Both the position numbers and the translations under genes were made by a program. A stretch of 50,114 nt of DNA from Hyphomicrobiales bacterium (GTDB lineage Bacteria > Pseudomonadota > Alphaproteobacteria > Rhizobiales > WTKA01): NCBI GenBank assembly GCA_011524605.1, contig WTKA01000109.1:2671-52784 (forward strand), written 5' to 3'. The notes under the pieces were generated by a model. That model worked only from the letters and a program-made list of their open reading frames with translations. It did not search any database and was not told the DNA's origin. The number at the start of each line of letters is the position of its first letter. The first letter of the stretch is position 1. Shown in pieces: positions 26,286 through 34,785 of this stretch.

Positions 26286-26421
26286 ATGTGAAAATTTGTC
26301 CATTATTCCCTGTCATCATATCATACCAAAGATGATGGCATTCAATAGCCGATTGCTTAACAACAATTGATCTATTGCCTTTTTCTTCAGCCGCATCAAT
26401 CACAATTACTTTATCACTCAT
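26272..26421 (-). CDS. Possible 49-residue small protein with duplicated start region
   Basis: The ORF begins MSDKVIVIDAAEEKGNRS and ends in FTSKAA, with a stop just inside the 3' end of the anti-sigma gene. A 16-base tandem duplication (TACTTTATCACTCATT on the plus strand, ending near 26421 and 26437) repeats the start. The good GGGAGAG site at 26443-26449 fits the outer ATG at 26437, which in the outer frame gives only MSDKVNE before a stop. The inner ATG at 26421 opens the 49-codon frame. It may be a real small gene read by reinitiation or a remnant. The rest of the 380-base gap up to 26668 shows nothing clear. Confidence 0.4.
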   Translation of the reverse strand: MSDKVIVIDAAEEKGNRSIVVKQSAIECHHLWYDMMTGNNGQIFTSKAA

Positions 26422-26668
26422 TTACTTTATCACTCATTACTACTCTCCCGATCATCTAAAACGTCACTTTCATATTCAATTTGTAATGTGCTTATTTTAA
26501 ATGACCTACGCCAACATCATTTTTCTCGCTAGGATTATCATAGCCAGCCTTTTTCAAATTTTCTATGGTATTCTCTTTGATAATTTCGAATTAGATAAAA
26601 AAGATTAATCAAAATTCTTGACTTTTGACACCTAACTTGATGATATCGTTCACATAATTGGAGTTCAA

Positions 26669-27688
26669 ATGTCAAAATCAGACGTGACCATGAAAGATGT
26701 TGCCGACGCGGCCGGTGTGTCAAATATGACAGTTTCACGCGCTTTAAAACCTAGCAGCCCTATATCTGAAAAAACACGGCAGCATGTTCTCAAGATCGCA
26801 CAAGAAATGAACTATGTGCCGGATCAATTGGCAAGTAGTTTATCTTCAAAGCGCTCTGGATTTGTCGCTGTATTAGTGCCATCACTGAAAAATATTCACT
26901 TTGCTGATACTGTTCAAGCACTCAGCCATGAATTAGAAAATTCTGAGCTGCAAATATTATTAGGCTATACTGAATATGATAAAAGTCGAGAAGAAAAATT
27001 AATAGAAACAATGCTACGCAGGCGCCCAGAAGCGATAATATTATCTTATGATGGTCATTCAAAGCGCACCGTTGAATTGCTCAAAGGTATAAAAATTCCC
27101 ATAATTCAAATTTGGGAGAGGCCAAAGGATCCCATCTTACACACTATTGGCTTTTCTAATGAAAAAGCGGCCTATAACCTAACAAGCGGCCTCATCAAAA
27201 AAGGATATAAAAATATCATATTCCTAAGTGAACAAGGGCTAAAATGGGCCCAGGGCGCTGCAAAGCGACGTGGGTTTAAAAAAGCAATGTCTGCCTACCA
27301 GTTAGATCAAAATCGGATCATTGAAGTTGGAAAAGCGCCCATTTCAATTGCCGACGGTTATGCTGCCTTACCCTTAATCAAAGAAAAATATCCCGATACC
27401 GATTGTGTAATTTGCGTCTCTGATTTGCCCGCTTTTGGCCTATTATCAGCCCTCAAACAAGAAGGTTTAAAAACTGCTGAAGAATTTGGCGTTGCAGGCT
27501 TTGGTAATTTTGAGGTTTCCCGCTTCTCTTCTCCTTCTATTACCACAGTAGCTGTTGATTCCAAACGAATTGGAGAAGCTGCCGGCTCTTTAACAAGTCA
27601 ATTAATAAATAGCGAAAAAAAGCATAATGAACGTTTCCAAATTGATGTTCAGACCAGTGTAATTTTTCGTGAAAGCACAAAGCGTTAA
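26669..27688 (+). CDS. LacI-family regulator, GntR (gluconate) type
   Basis: 339 residues. The N-terminal LacI helix-turn-helix (VTMKDVADAAGVSNMTVSRAL) is followed by the hinge (YVPDQLASSLSSKRSG) and a periplasmic-binding-like effector domain. It resembles GntR, the gluconate repressor. Support comes from context: a GntR-like palindrome lies 70 bases downstream in front of the transporter, and the operon ends with gluconokinase. Start ATG has a GGAG site. It is expected to repress the following operon and be released by gluconate or a similar acid. Confidence 0.85.
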   Translation: MSKSDVTMKDVADAAGVSNMTVSRALKPSSPISEKTRQHVLKIAQEMNYVPDQLASSLSSKRSGFVAVLVPSLKNIHFADTVQALSHELENSELQILLGYTEYDKSREEKLIETMLRRRPEAIILSYDGHSKRTVELLKGIKIPIIQIWERPKDPILHTIGFSNEKAAYNLTSGLIKKGYKNIIFLSEQGLKWAQGAAKRRGFKKAMSAYQLDQNRIIEVGKAPISIADGYAALPLIKEKYPDTDCVICVSDLPAFGLLSALKQEGLKTAEEFGVAGFGNFEVSRFSSPSITTVAVDSKRIGEAAGSLTSQLINSEKKHNERFQIDVQTSVIFRESTKR

Positions 27689-27757
27689 TCTATAAAGTCA
27701 CTTAAACTAAAATATAGTAATTCTCAAAAAAGGCTTGCGATTAATTTTATTTCATGC

Positions 27758-27775
27758 ATTGTTATCGATAACAAT
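27758..27775. promoter_or_regulatory. Perfect palindromic operator of GntR/LacI type
   Basis: ATTGTTATCGATAACAAT is an 18-base perfect palindrome with the central CG of LacI-family sites, and is very like the TGTTA-N4-TAACA sites of E. coli GntR. It sits 19 bases before the TTG start of the ABC ATPase gene. Confidence 0.75.
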
Positions 27776-27793
27776 TATAGCGGAGAAATATAG

Positions 27794-28882
27794 TTGCCTG
27801 AGATCAGACTTGAAAATTTAGTAAAAAGTTATGGCCGTGTAGAAGTCCTACATAATATTAATCTTACCATGAATCCTGATGAGTTTACAGTGCTTGTAGG
27901 CCCCTCAGGCTGCGGCAAATCTACTACCTTGCGAATGATTGCTGGGTTAGAAACTATTTCAGGCGGTGAGATTTACATTGACGACACGCCCATCAAAAAT
28001 TTGGAGCCTAAAGACAGAAACCTTGCAATGGTTTTCCAAGATTATGCACTTTATCCCCACATGAATGTAGCGGAAAATATGTCTTTTGCTTTAAAACTAC
28101 AAAAGCGACCACAATCAGAGATTAATAAAAAAGTAATAGAAGTGGCTAATATTGTTGGCCTAGCAGATTTTCTTACCAGAAAACCAGGGGAATTGTCGGG
28201 CGGGCAGCGTCAGCGCGTTGCTATGGGTCGGGCCTTAGCGAAAGACAGCTCAATTTTTTTATTTGACGAGCCTCTTTCGAATTTAGATGCAAAATTACGT
28301 GGGCAAATGCGAGCTGAACTTGCATTGATGAGCCAACGCGTTCAAAAGAATATAATCTATGTAACGCATGACCAGATTGAAGCAATGACATTAGCAGATC
28401 GCATTGTCGTGATGCATGACGGGTATATTCAGCAAGAAGGGACGCCTATAGAATTATTCCAACGACCAGCAAATAAGTTTGTTGCAGGCTTTTTAGGCAT
28501 GCCACCTATGAATTTCCTTAATGCTGAATTAATTGAGCAAGACGGCAAGCTGCATGCCTTTGGCGATGGTTTTAATCTGGTTTTAGGTTCTGAGCTTGCT
28601 CAGAGAGCAAAAGCGGCGCAATGCAAAGACGTCATTTTAGGCATAAGACCTTCGGATTTAGATTTCAATGCCAATGCTAAACAAAACCAATCCTTAGAAT
28701 TAAATGTCATTATTTCTGAATACATCGGCGCTCAATCCGCTCTTATTTGTGATATTGGCGGTCAAAAGGTCACTGTAGAATTAAAATCTGAAACACCAAT
28801 CGCCTTAGGTGAAAAATTAAAATTTGCGATTAACTCAGAAAAAATACATATATTTAACCGCACTACTGAAATTGCAATTTAG
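27794..28882 (+). CDS. Sugar-acid ABC transporter ATPase (UgpC/MalK type)
   Basis: 362 residues. The start is TTG at 27794 behind GGAG. Walker A GPSGCGKST, Q-loop VFQDYALYPHM, signature LSGGQRQRV, Walker B IFLFDEPLSNLD and a C-terminal regulatory TOBE region (ILGIRPSDLD) are complete. It is the first gene of the operon behind the LacI operator and energises the following binding protein and permeases. The substrate is inferred to be gluconate or idonate from the kinase and the dehydrogenase remnants downstream. Confidence 0.88.
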   Translation: MPEIRLENLVKSYGRVEVLHNINLTMNPDEFTVLVGPSGCGKSTTLRMIAGLETISGGEIYIDDTPIKNLEPKDRNLAMVFQDYALYPHMNVAENMSFALKLQKRPQSEINKKVIEVANIVGLADFLTRKPGELSGGQRQRVAMGRALAKDSSIFLFDEPLSNLDAKLRGQMRAELALMSQRVQKNIIYVTHDQIEAMTLADRIVVMHDGYIQQEGTPIELFQRPANKFVAGFLGMPPMNFLNAELIEQDGKLHAFGDGFNLVLGSELAQRAKAAQCKDVILGIRPSDLDFNANAKQNQSLELNVIISEYIGAQSALICDIGGQKVTVELKSETPIALGEKLKFAINSEKIHIFNRTTEIAI

Positions 28883-28915
28883 CGATAAATTGATAGCATT
28901 TATAGGAGGATCGAA

Positions 28916-30241
28916 ATGCTTAATATACTAAAATCTGCAGGGATAGCCGCAACTGCAGTTGCAATGATGGCAATATCAGCACTTGCTAATCCTTATAAAG
29001 ACTATGAAGGCACGACCCTTATAGTCAATTTTCCAGCACACCCGCATTACAATGCCGTGATGAAAATTTTACCTGAATTCACAAAAGCAACAGGCATCGA
29101 GGTTGAAGTCGATCAACTACCATATCTTAAGATGCGTGAGCGCCAAACACTAGAACTTGCACAAGAAGAAGGTGATTATGACCTAATTGCTTATGTTGTT
29201 TTCTCAAAAGCAGATTATGTCTATGCTGATCAACTAGAAAATCTTGCACGTTACTATATGAACCCTAAATTATCAGATCCAAATTACGACCCAGATGATC
29301 TTATTGATGGTTATGTTTACAATATTGGTTTTGCAGGAGGCAATAAAGGCTATTTAGAAGGCAAAACAGGTTCTTTATTTGGCATTCCTTATGGTTCAGA
29401 AACATCTATTTTAGGCTATCGCAAAGATATCTTTGAAAAGCATGGCTTAGAAGTACCACAAACTTATGATGAAATGCTTGATATTGCATGTAAAATACCT
29501 CAGCTAGAACCAGGTATGGGCGGCCTTGCTTCTCGTGCGGCTTCTGGACATCATGCCTCACATGCATTCTTATTACATCTTGCTCCTTTAGGGGGACGTG
29601 TATTTGATGATTCATGGAATCCAATTGTGAATAATGAAGCTGGTGTTGCCGCTGCAAATGCTCTAAAACAAATCGTCGATTGCGGCCCTGAAGGTGCATC
29701 TTCTTTTGGTTTTGGAGAAGCGCTTGGCTCATTCCTAAATGGCGATACAGCTATGTTCTTGGATACAACAATTGTTGCAGGTCAAATTGATGACCCTTCA
29801 AAATCAAAAGTTGTTGGCAAGGTCGGTTGGGCATTACACCCTGAAGGCGTTCGTCGCGGTTCTCAAACAGGCGGATTTGGCATCGGCATCCCTAAAAATG
29901 CTGAAAACAAAGAAGCAGCATTCTTACTTATGCAATGGCTAACATCTAAAACAGGTGATAAACTTGTGGCGCTCGCTGGTGGCAATCCTTCTCGCTTCTC
30001 AACACACGAAGATGCAGACGTGAATGCTAAATTCCCACACATGAAAACATTTGGTGAGGCTTTAAAATATGCAGATCCTGATTGGCGTCCTATCATTCCA
30101 GTATGGGGTAAAATTAATGCGGATCTAGGTACAACACTTTCAAAAGTCTTAACTGAAGATCTTGACATTAAAGAAGCGCTTGATGGTGTTGCTGAACGCA
30201 CAAAAGGCGTGATGGAAGAAGCAGGATATTACACTTGGTAA
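28916..30241 (+). CDS. Periplasmic sugar-acid-binding protein of the ABC transporter
   Basis: 441 residues, family 1 extracellular solute-binding protein. Signal peptide to about residue 24 (AGIAATAVAMMAISALA then NPYKDY). The usual segments LFGIPYGSETSILGYRKDIFEKHG and FLNGDTAMFLDTTI are present. An excellent AGGAGG site precedes the ATG. An intercistronic hairpin follows at 30256-30287, which would favour higher expression of this protein than of the permeases. Confidence 0.88.
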   Translation: MLNILKSAGIAATAVAMMAISALANPYKDYEGTTLIVNFPAHPHYNAVMKILPEFTKATGIEVEVDQLPYLKMRERQTLELAQEEGDYDLIAYVVFSKADYVYADQLENLARYYMNPKLSDPNYDPDDLIDGYVYNIGFAGGNKGYLEGKTGSLFGIPYGSETSILGYRKDIFEKHGLEVPQTYDEMLDIACKIPQLEPGMGGLASRAASGHHASHAFLLHLAPLGGRVFDDSWNPIVNNEAGVAAANALKQIVDCGPEGASSFGFGEALGSFLNGDTAMFLDTTIVAGQIDDPSKSKVVGKVGWALHPEGVRRGSQTGGFGIGIPKNAENKEAAFLLMQWLTSKTGDKLVALAGGNPSRFSTHEDADVNAKFPHMKTFGEALKYADPDWRPIIPVWGKINADLGTTLSKVLTEDLDIKEALDGVAERTKGVMEEAGYYTW

Positions 30242-30255
30242 TCCTGTAAAAAAAT

Positions 30256-30287
30256 CAGGTGACGCTTTATCGACACAGCGCCACCTG
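30256..30287 (+). terminator. Intercistronic hairpin after the binding-protein gene
   Basis: CAGGTGACGCT and AGCGCCACCTG pair over 11 positions with one mismatch around a 10-base loop. No long T-run follows, so it is more likely an RNA-stabilising or partial terminator structure than a full stop. Confidence 0.55.
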
Positions 30288-30383
30288 CTTTAAAGACTAA
30301 ATATAACGCAAAACTCTCAATCATAATAACAAGACAAAGCACTATACCATAACAGCAATCATGATAGCAAAAAGCAGGCGAAA

Positions 30384-31295
30384 ATGAATAGCATTAATGT
30401 GAATAGAATGACGCCATATATGTTTATGGCTCCGGCTGCAATCATCCTCGCAATTGCCCTACTCTATCCACTTGGATATATGGTATTTGGTTCTTTTAGA
30501 GAATGGGATCCAAGCCAAAGTATTGGCGAAGCAGAATTTGTTGGCCTAAAAAATTATATCACTTTGTTTTACGACCCTGCATTTCGAGAAAGTACTTGGG
30601 TAACTCTTAGATTTGCCTTTTGGGTCGTGACAATTGAAATGCTCATTGGTGTTGGCCTTGCCCTCTTTCTAGACCGTAATATTCGCGGCATGTCCTTCCT
30701 TCGCACCATGTTTATTTTACCCATGATGATTGCGCCAGTTGTTGTTGGCCTGATGTGGCGGTACATGTATCACCCCACCGTCGGAACTTTTAATCGGTTT
30801 ATAAAGTCAATGGGTTTTGAAGGGGTTGATTGGCTTGGGCAACATGCTCTCTCCTCCGTAATTATCGCTGATATTTGGCAATGGACACCTTTCATATTCA
30901 TACTATCGCTTGCAGCGCTGCAATCTCTACCTAAAAGCGCTCTTGAAGCAGCTCGGATTGATGGAGCAACCCCATGGCAACAAGTACGTTACATTAAATT
31001 ACCACTTATGGCGCCAGTTTTGATTGTTACAGCTCTACTGCGCCTTATCGATGCATTCAAAGTATTAGAAGTTATCTTGGTTATGACAGAAGGTGGCCCT
31101 GGTCTTTCTACTGAAATTTTAGCCTTACGCATTTCGCGAACTGCAACTGAATTTAGAGAATTAGGCGTCGCAGCAGCACTCTCTACCTATCTATTGCTTA
31201 TACTTCTTGCCCTTACGTTGGCAATGTTTGCCTACACTAAAATATCAGAGCTTAGAGCTCAGAGAATTCAAGCTGCAGCAGAAGAGGGTTATTAA
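30384..31295 (+). CDS. Sugar-acid ABC transporter permease, MalF type
   Basis: 303 residues. Membrane segments begin with MFMAPAAIILAIALLYPLGYMVFG, and the EAA loop is EAARIDGATPWQQVRYIKLP. It lies 142 bases after the binding-protein gene, across the hairpin, and 2 bases before the second permease. Confidence 0.87.
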   Translation: MNSINVNRMTPYMFMAPAAIILAIALLYPLGYMVFGSFREWDPSQSIGEAEFVGLKNYITLFYDPAFRESTWVTLRFAFWVVTIEMLIGVGLALFLDRNIRGMSFLRTMFILPMMIAPVVVGLMWRYMYHPTVGTFNRFIKSMGFEGVDWLGQHALSSVIIADIWQWTPFIFILSLAALQSLPKSALEAARIDGATPWQQVRYIKLPLMAPVLIVTALLRLIDAFKVLEVILVMTEGGPGLSTEILALRISRTATEFRELGVAAALSTYLLLILLALTLAMFAYTKISELRAQRIQAAAEEGY

Positions 31296-31297
31296 CA

Positions 31298-32245
31298 ATG
31301 TCTGGTAGTTCCGATATTATCTATGAGAAACAAAATCCAGCTTTTTATGCCCTATTAATTGCGCTTATATTAATGGCAATAGGACCGATAGCTCTTATGT
31401 TCGTTAATTCATTTAAGCTGGATGTCGACATTATTTCAGGGACGAGTGGGCTATTATTTATGCCTACAATTCAAAATTATGAAACGGCTTTATGTGATAT
31501 TCTTTGGTATGAATTAGATCATCTTGACTTTTGCTCGCTCAAATTTGGCGGCGCATTTACCAACTCTCTTATCATAGCACTTATCTCCACCTTTCTAACG
31601 CTTGTTATAGGCTGTATGGCAGCTTATGCCCTAGTTCGCTTTCGCTTTATGGGTCGTGATACGGTTAGCGTTACAACCTTATTGGTGCGTATGGTGCCAC
31701 CCGCCGTTTTACTTGTTCCTGTTTTTGGTCTTTGGAATAACGCATTTTGTATTGATAAAGATAGCATTATAGGTGAATTTATTCGTGATGTGTTTGGCGG
31801 TCGCGGCGATGTCTGTTTAGCCGGCACCCATTCAGGTATTATTCTAATCTATGTTGCTATGAATTTACCCTTTGTGATTTGGATTTTACAAAGCTTTATC
31901 GTTCAAGTACCGCGTTCATTAGAAGAAGCTGCTAGGGTCGATGGCGCAACATCTTTTCAAGTTTTTTATAAAGTTGTTTTGCCGCTCATAAAACCCGGTC
32001 TTGCTGCCGCTGCAATCTTCACTTTCCGAATTGCTTGGAATGAGTATTTGCTTGCCTCTGCACTGTCTGATCGGAATACAAAAACAGTGCCAATATTGAT
32101 TGTGAACAATATGTCAGAATTCAATGTTGAGTGGGGTGTGATCATGGCAACAGGCATGCTGCTAGCAATACCCCCTATCATCTTCACCCTATTTGCATCT
32201 CGCCAGATTATTACTGGTATGACAGCTGGGGCAGTTAAAGGATAA
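31298..32245 (+). CDS. Sugar-acid ABC transporter permease, MalG type, with long cysteine-bearing periplasmic loops
   Basis: 315 residues, longer than the usual 270-285 of MalG-type permeases. The EAA loop is EEAARVDGATSFQVFYKVVLP. The extra length lies in two loops expected outside the membrane. The first (about 58-85) contains C66 and C79; the second (about 147-178) contains C151 and C173. They could form disulfides. The stop is followed after 3 bases by the ATG of the broken idonate dehydrogenase gene. Confidence 0.86.
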   Translation: MSGSSDIIYEKQNPAFYALLIALILMAIGPIALMFVNSFKLDVDIISGTSGLLFMPTIQNYETALCDILWYELDHLDFCSLKFGGAFTNSLIIALISTFLTLVIGCMAAYALVRFRFMGRDTVSVTTLLVRMVPPAVLLVPVFGLWNNAFCIDKDSIIGEFIRDVFGGRGDVCLAGTHSGIILIYVAMNLPFVIWILQSFIVQVPRSLEEAARVDGATSFQVFYKVVLPLIKPGLAAAAIFTFRIAWNEYLLASALSDRNTKTVPILIVNNMSEFNVEWGVIMATGMLLAIPPIIFTLFASRQIITGMTAGAVKG

Positions 32246-32248
32246 AGC

Positions 32249-32305
32249 ATGTCAACGTATAAAGCCGCAATTATTCATGAGAGCTTGTATCTTCTAATCT
32301 TCTGA
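32249..32305 (+). pseudogene. N-terminal remnant of an alcohol/L-idonate dehydrogenase-like gene
   Basis: An ATG 3 bases after the permease stop opens MSTYKAAIIHESLYLLIF and then a TGA. The beginning fits the first strand of zinc-dependent dehydrogenases (KAAVIH..xDLRIE), such as L-idonate 5-dehydrogenase. The rest of the gene is missing. Its place in a gluconate/idonate operon supports the identity, but only about 15 residues are available, so the family call is tentative. Confidence 0.5.
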
Positions 32306-32369
32306 GGCTTCAAGCTTCGTCAATGGCCATATCCTCTATGTGGATGGCGGCATAACGGCTTCTTTATAA
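32298..32369 (+). pseudogene. C-terminal remnant of a gluconate 5-dehydrogenase-like SDR
   Basis: In a frame different from the preceding remnant, codons from 32298 give the last residues of an SDR: EASSFVNGHILYVDGGITA, then SL and the stop TAA at 32367-32369. This is the typical NG-x-x-L-x-VDGG end of SDR enzymes, and gluconate 5-dehydrogenase (IdnO/Gno) is the member expected between permease and kinase. There is a stop in this frame just upstream (32295), so nothing functional remains. The kinase ATG follows without a gap. Confidence 0.65.
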
Positions 32370-32867
32370 ATGCATTGTTATATCATAATGGGCGTTGCAG
32401 GCTGCGGCAAATCTTCTGTTGGAGAAGCGTTGGCTACACAAGGTTATTTCACCTATATCGATGGGGATGACCTACATCCTGAAGCAAATATAAAAAAAAT
32501 GGCACAAGGTATTGCTTTAACCGATCATGACAGAGAGCCATGGCTTCATCTAGTCGGACAAAAACTATGTCAGACGAATGGGCCGGTTGCTATTGGCTGC
32601 TCTGCTTTAAAATATAAATATCGGCAAATAATTGTCAATGAGGCTGATAAAACAGTGCCCTTCATTCATCTTCATGCTCCCCAAAAAATTATATATGAGC
32701 GTATGGCTAAGCGTAGCGATCATTTCATGCCAACAACTTTACTTGATAGCCAATTTGCAGACTTAGAAATGCTCGGCGCAAAAGAAAAAGGCACGGTGAT
32801 TGATATTAGTGTCAGCTTTGATCAAGTGTTAGCTTCGGTTATAAATTATATAAATAGCTTAAATTAG
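32370..32867 (+). CDS. gntK: Gluconokinase
   Basis: 165 residues, typical for thermoresistant-type gluconokinases. Walker A is GVAGCGKSS (8-16), followed by DGDDLHPEANIKKMAQGIALTD-type substrate segment, CSALKYKYR, and the family's HFMP...LLDSQFADLE. It phosphorylates gluconate to 6-phosphogluconate in the cytoplasm, for the Entner-Doudoroff or pentose phosphate route. Start ATG touches the stop of the SDR remnant (TAAATG), so translation may be coupled to the damaged upstream frames. It is the last gene of this operon. Confidence 0.92.
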   Translation: MHCYIIMGVAGCGKSSVGEALATQGYFTYIDGDDLHPEANIKKMAQGIALTDHDREPWLHLVGQKLCQTNGPVAIGCSALKYKYRQIIVNEADKTVPFIHLHAPQKIIYERMAKRSDHFMPTTLLDSQFADLEMLGAKEKGTVIDISVSFDQVLASVINYINSLN

Positions 32868-33196
32868 AGTGCTTTGCTATGAGACCAGGCGGAATGATAT
32901 GAGCATTGATTAGGCCAAGAGCATTATTAAAACAGATTTTTTGAAGTATTTGCCAAGTCTAAACCGAATTCTATTCTAATTTAAATTTCTTCAGACAAAA
33001 TCTTTGAAGCTAGATGAGACACATTAAGCGCGGCAAGTTGAAGCGCATGCCACGAAAGATTCGAAACTTCTATTATTTACATGTATATTTTATGTAAATA
33101 AATGCAAGGTAAAGCTTATTTTAGCCTTATATGGTAATTTCTATATATTGCAATCAATAGTTAGAACCTAATTAAGTAGTGAGATAGGATTATTTT
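32868..33196. other. Gene-free spacer of about 330 bases
   Basis: No ORF with coding character was found. An inverted repeat ATTTACAT/ATGTAAAT at 33075-33099 is AT-rich and could be a regulator site or a weak hairpin. No clear terminator for the gluconokinase operon was seen. Confidence 0.4.
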
Positions 33197-33265
33197 ATGA
33201 AACTGCGTTATGGAAGCATCTGGATTGTCACCTTTCTTCTCTCCCCTGCTCTTTCGGAGATTTGA
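33197..33265 (+). CDS. Possible 22-residue hydrophobic leader peptide before the DUF3422 gene
   Basis: ATG 33197 opens MKLRYGSIWIVTFLLSPALS followed by EI and TGA at 33263-33265, one base before the ATG of the next gene. An AGGAT element lies about 8 bases upstream. It looks like a short hydrophobic or signal-like peptide and could couple translation, or be a chance frame. Confidence 0.35.
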   Translation: MKLRYGSIWIVTFLLSPALSEI

Positions 33266-33266
33266 C

Positions 33267-34532
33267 ATGGGATTAGAGCAGCATCCATCACGCCAAAGCT
33301 TGACCAATGAGCTTCATGCCAGACCATCACTTTCAATAACCGCGCCCGCTCAAGTTGGTTTTATCGTGCTAAAAGCACCACAAAATGCCGTGGGCAGGCC
33401 TTTTGAATTTGACCACAACAGCCTTAAGGGCATCACTGACCATTTTGGCTTGCCGCCAGCTGATCCAAATGCAAGCCACTATCAAGGCGATATTTCAGGG
33501 GCGACCTTAAAATGGGAAAGACATACTGAAGTTGCGACCTATACCCTTTTGAATAAACGGCGTTCCGAACCTTATGATTCCAATATTTTTGAAGCGCTTC
33601 CAATTGAATGGACTAACAAACAAACGCAGACAGTGTTAACTTCCATAACCGTTGAGATCCTTGAATGGTCATCAGAGAAAGAAACAAAAGCTTATTGTGA
33701 GGCACACCTCAATGGAGACGATCTTGTCTGTTCTTATGTGCTTGATGAAGCAGCTCTTGTGGCAGGAGATTTCCGCTTAGATGTCGCAGGGCATTTGCGG
33801 TTCGCTGTCTTTGTAAAGCCCAATATCGGCCCTGCCCGAATAGGACGTATCGTTCAAAGATTATGTGAAATTGAAACCTATAAATCTCTTTCCATGTTGG
33901 GTTTTATGCGCGCCCGCGAAGTGTCAAAGCCTCTAATAAAACTTGATGAGAAACTAACAGGTCTTCTCGCGCAGATCGAACAAAGCGATGCGCAAGATAC
34001 GCTGTCAGGTTTATTGGACGTTGCCGCTTCGGTCGAAAGCCAAGCCTCTTTAGTGTCCTTCCGTTTTTCTGCAACAGAGGCTTATGAGACGATTGTTCAT
34101 CAACGCATCTCCGCCCTTCGGGAAAACCGATTTGCTGGTTATCAAACGCTGGCTGAATTTATGTATCGGCGATATGATCCAGCCATGCGAACCGTGCATA
34201 GTACAAAGCGCAAATTAGACCATATGTCAGAAAGAGCTTCAGGTGCTGCTGAACTCTTACGAACAAGGGTTGATGTTGACCGCTCCGCACAATCGCAAAA
34301 ACTATTGGAAAGTATGGATCAACGCGCCAATGCTCAGCTACAGCTACAAAAAACCGTTGAAGGGCTGAGTGTTGTTGCTATTGGCTATTATGCGGTTTCA
34401 CTGGCTAGCTACTTGCTAGATCCTTTCGTAAAAGCGGTTGGTTGGGATAAATCCTGGGTGCTTGCTTGCGCGAGCATACCCATTTTGCTTGCAGTCTGGT
34501 GGGTCATAAGATCTATTCGCGCAAGGCATTAG
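33267..34532 (+). CDS. DUF3422 family membrane-anchored protein
   Basis: 421 residues from ATG 33267, chosen because a GGAG site precedes it and the protein starts as in the family (QHPSRQSLTNELHARPS). The large N-terminal part is soluble, with a helical stretch at about 280-350; two membrane segments close to the C terminus (about 365-385 and 395-413) are followed by a basic tail. Function of the family is not known. It stands alone between the gluconate operon and the Tau-type cluster. Confidence 0.82.
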   Translation: MGLEQHPSRQSLTNELHARPSLSITAPAQVGFIVLKAPQNAVGRPFEFDHNSLKGITDHFGLPPADPNASHYQGDISGATLKWERHTEVATYTLLNKRRSEPYDSNIFEALPIEWTNKQTQTVLTSITVEILEWSSEKETKAYCEAHLNGDDLVCSYVLDEAALVAGDFRLDVAGHLRFAVFVKPNIGPARIGRIVQRLCEIETYKSLSMLGFMRAREVSKPLIKLDEKLTGLLAQIEQSDAQDTLSGLLDVAASVESQASLVSFRFSATEAYETIVHQRISALRENRFAGYQTLAEFMYRRYDPAMRTVHSTKRKLDHMSERASGAAELLRTRVDVDRSAQSQKLLESMDQRANAQLQLQKTVEGLSVVAIGYYAVSLASYLLDPFVKAVGWDKSWVLACASIPILLAVWWVIRSIRARH

Positions 34533-34785
34533 CTATTAGAAAAACGAATCATAGGAGTTAATATGAGTAAATGTGTACATCAAAAGTGATATGTAAGCGT
34601 CAAAAATACATCAATAAATTACGAGTTAACTAGACTTTAGTCTTAATTCAATATGATAGATCTAAATATGGCGTTATGCGCTAGACACAATCATTTTATT
34701 TGATAGCCTTTAAAATGCAACTCTCCCAGAGTGGGTCGCTTGTCTTTTCAAACGACTCTTCGTTGATTTAGTGAAAGGTTATCAA

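Noticed and set aside
34563-34589. Tiny frame MSKCVHQK behind an AGGAG site, upstream of the Tau-type binding protein
   Set aside because: Eight codons with a good ribosome site can arise by chance, and nothing links it to the gene 200 bases on.
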